A stretch of 64,000 nt of DNA from Pseudoalteromonas luteoviolacea (GTDB lineage Bacteria; Pseudomonadota; Gammaproteobacteria; Enterobacterales; Alteromonadaceae): positions 4,378,501-4,442,500 of the forward strand of contig NZ_CP015411.1 in assembly GCF_001750165.1 (NCBI RefSeq), read 5' to 3'. Made by a program: the position numbers and the translations under genes. Positions 62,790 through 64,000 of this stretch are shown in pieces. Each line of letters begins with the position of its first letter. Position 1 is the stretch's first letter. The notes under the pieces are model-generated. The model was not told the origin of the DNA, made no database searches, and was given only the letters and a program-made list of their open reading frames with translations.

Positions 62790-64000
62790 TTATCTTTCTC
62801 GAACTAATCTAAAACCAATATAATTAGCTCTAAAATCAGGCGCTAACGCTAAGCGAGTCGATACTCTAGCCAAGCTAGGGGCAAAATTCCATGCACCACC
62901 GCGCACCGTGACATCATCTTGAGAAGCGCGTTTTTGCGTCCACTCCCACACATTGCCAACGGTATCATACAAACCATAGTTATTTGGTGAAAATTCGCCT
63001 ACTGGAGATGGACTTTTATTTGACCACTCGCTACCACACCATCCACAGTTTGCAAGACCTCGACCTATTTCATTGCCCCAAGGATACTCTGAACTGGTGC
63101 CTGCTCGTGCTGCGTATTCCCACTCGACCTCATTAGGCAAACGATATTGGATCCCTTGCTCTGCTGATAACCAATTTGCATATGCTTTAGCATCTTCATA
63201 AGTCACACACACCACAGGAAAGTTTTCAGCTTGCTCAAAACCAGGTTTACTCCAGTTATATTCGCTTTCCCAAATCGGCTCACCATTTTTATAATGTGCG
63301 CAGCCATTGCCTTTCTCAGCTTCTGTTTGGTAGCCCGTACTAACAATGAATTGCCTAAATTCAGCAACTGTCACCTCATTGCTTTGCATCGCATATGAAT
63401 GACTCAATACTTTTTCTACAACTGGGCGCTCATTAGCGAGACCATTTCCAGTCAAATCACCCATTTGGAATGAACCCGCGGGGATAATAACGACTTTATT
63501 CTCAACCAAGTTGGGCGTCACTGACTTTTGTACAGTAGCTTGTCGCTCAACTTGCTCTCTTTGTGGTGTCGGTGCAGCAATCGACTCAGGCTTTTTTATC
63601 AACTTAGCATTTATCGTTCGTGCACGGCGCACGTCAACTCTTGCCTTATAAGATTCATATCCAAGCTTTCGGATCTCTATGTCATAAGAGCCCAGAGGAA
63701 CACTCACAACAAGCTTAGTAGAACCATAGCTCACACCATCTATGAAGACTTCATCATCATACACATTTGACCTTAAGGTCAGGTCAACTTGTCTATCTTG
63801 TGGTGATTGCTGAATGATTTGGGATTTAATTTCAGTTTTCGGCTGCATTGCCGTAACGCTGGGTACACTGGGTTTAGGTTTATCTAGTTCATCTTTAAAT
63901 GTTAACTGACTATCACTGAATGTAGTTGGATAACTTGCTTGATATCCTACAGATAGTGGCGTGCCGTACTCGCTACAAAAGCGATTGTCCAGTGCTAACA
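62790..64000 (-). CDS. PEGA-domain and formylglycine-generating-enzyme-like (SUMF1) protein, partial
   Basis: The frame from the stop at 62790 stays open to the right edge, so the start lies outside the window; the first internal ATG is at 63848. A PEGA domain (VFIDGVSYGSTKLVVSVPLGSYDIEIRKLGYE) precedes an FGE/SUMF1-type domain (FQMGDLTGNGLANERPVVEKV, YRLPNEVEWEYAARAGTS, WEWTQKRAS, VRGGAWN, GFRLVRE). True sulfatase activation is unlikely to be shown by this alone; such proteins often serve as envelope-associated binding modules. Separate from mreB by 127 bp, same strand. Confidence 0.85.
   Translation of the reverse strand, partial: LALDNRFCSEYGTPLSVGYQASYPTTFSDSQLTFKDELDKPKPSVPSVTAMQPKTEIKSQIIQQSPQDRQVDLTLRSNVYDDEVFIDGVSYGSTKLVVSVPLGSYDIEIRKLGYESYKARVDVRRARTINAKLIKKPESIAAPTPQREQVERQATVQKSVTPNLVENKVVIIPAGSFQMGDLTGNGLANERPVVEKVLSHSYAMQSNEVTVAEFRQFIVSTGYQTEAEKGNGCAHYKNGEPIWESEYNWSKPGFEQAENFPVVCVTYEDAKAYANWLSAEQGIQYRLPNEVEWEYAARAGTSSEYPWGNEIGRGLANCGWCGSEWSNKSPSPVGEFSPNNYGLYDTVGNVWEWTQKRASQDDVTVRGGAWNFAPSLARVSTRLALAPDFRANYIGFRLVRER

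Overview
The window comes from a marine gammaproteobacterium of the genus Pseudoalteromonas. The housekeeping synteny (rnpB-rsmI-lpoA-yraN-diaA-dolP, sspBA-petCBA, rpsI-rplM-zapE, degQ-degS, murA-ibaG-mlaBCDEF, kdsD-kdsC-lptCAB-rpoN-hpf-ptsN-rapZ-ptsO, mreBCD-maf-rng-yhdP) is that of the Alteromonadales. An indolmycin-type gene set points to Pseudoalteromonas luteoviolacea, a known indolmycin producer. The species call is inference.

Accessory region (1-19.4 kb). The end of a TauE/SafE permease is followed by a luxR-type regulator on the + strand. Facing it on the - strand is one tight ten-gene transcription unit (11671 down to 1140). It reads luxI, arginine oxidase (Ind4-like), D-2-hydroxyacid-dehydrogenase-fold imine reductase (Ind5-like), C-methyltransferase (Ind1-like), NAD(P) reductase (Ind2-like), phenylacetate-CoA-ligase-like condensing enzyme (Ind3-like), helper protein (Ind6-like), N-methyltransferase (Ind7-like), VOC protein, aromatic aminotransferase (Ind8-like) and a second-lineage tryptophanyl-tRNA synthetase. 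(Counting the VOC protein, there are ten genes besides luxI.) This covers all steps known for indolmycin, a TrpRS inhibitor: Trp to methylindolepyruvate to indolmycenic acid, Arg to dehydroarginine, oxazolinone condensation and N-methylation, plus self-resistance. A perfect 20-bp palindromic lux box (11731-11750) sits about 43 bp upstream of the predicted luxI transcription start. This suggests the autoinducer synthase, the antibiotic pathway and the resistance enzyme are switched on together by quorum sensing. Upstream lies a 2,388-residue secreted protein with a seven-repeat FG-GAP (integrin-alpha-like) propeller, cadherin-like, RTX-like and two LamG-type domains.

Core region A (19.7-35.5 kb). 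It holds RNase P RNA, rsmI, lpoA and the yraN-diaA-dolP set; the ClpXP adaptor SspB and SspA; the cytochrome bc1 operon; rplM-rpsI with a probable autoregulated leader; zapE; zapG (yhcB); and the periplasmic proteases degQ and degS. Between petA and rpsI is a scar: a tandem duplication of the rpsI 3' end plus a small secreted-protein gene. One copy is decayed, with a 27-nt deletion in the rpsI tail and an in-frame TAG just after the signal peptide of the small gene.

Core region B (35.5-64 kb). This is largely an outer-membrane and cell-envelope block: murA, the Mla phospholipid transport operon, divergent yrbG, KDO synthesis (kdsD, kdsC), LPS transport (lptCAB), sigma-54 with its nitrogen-PTS genes, mgtE, the TldD/TldE protease pair flanking darP, a nitrilase-family amidase, yhdP, rng, maf and mreDCB. 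The window ends inside a PEGA plus formylglycine-generating-enzyme-like protein. No tRNA, CRISPR array or insertion sequence was seen.
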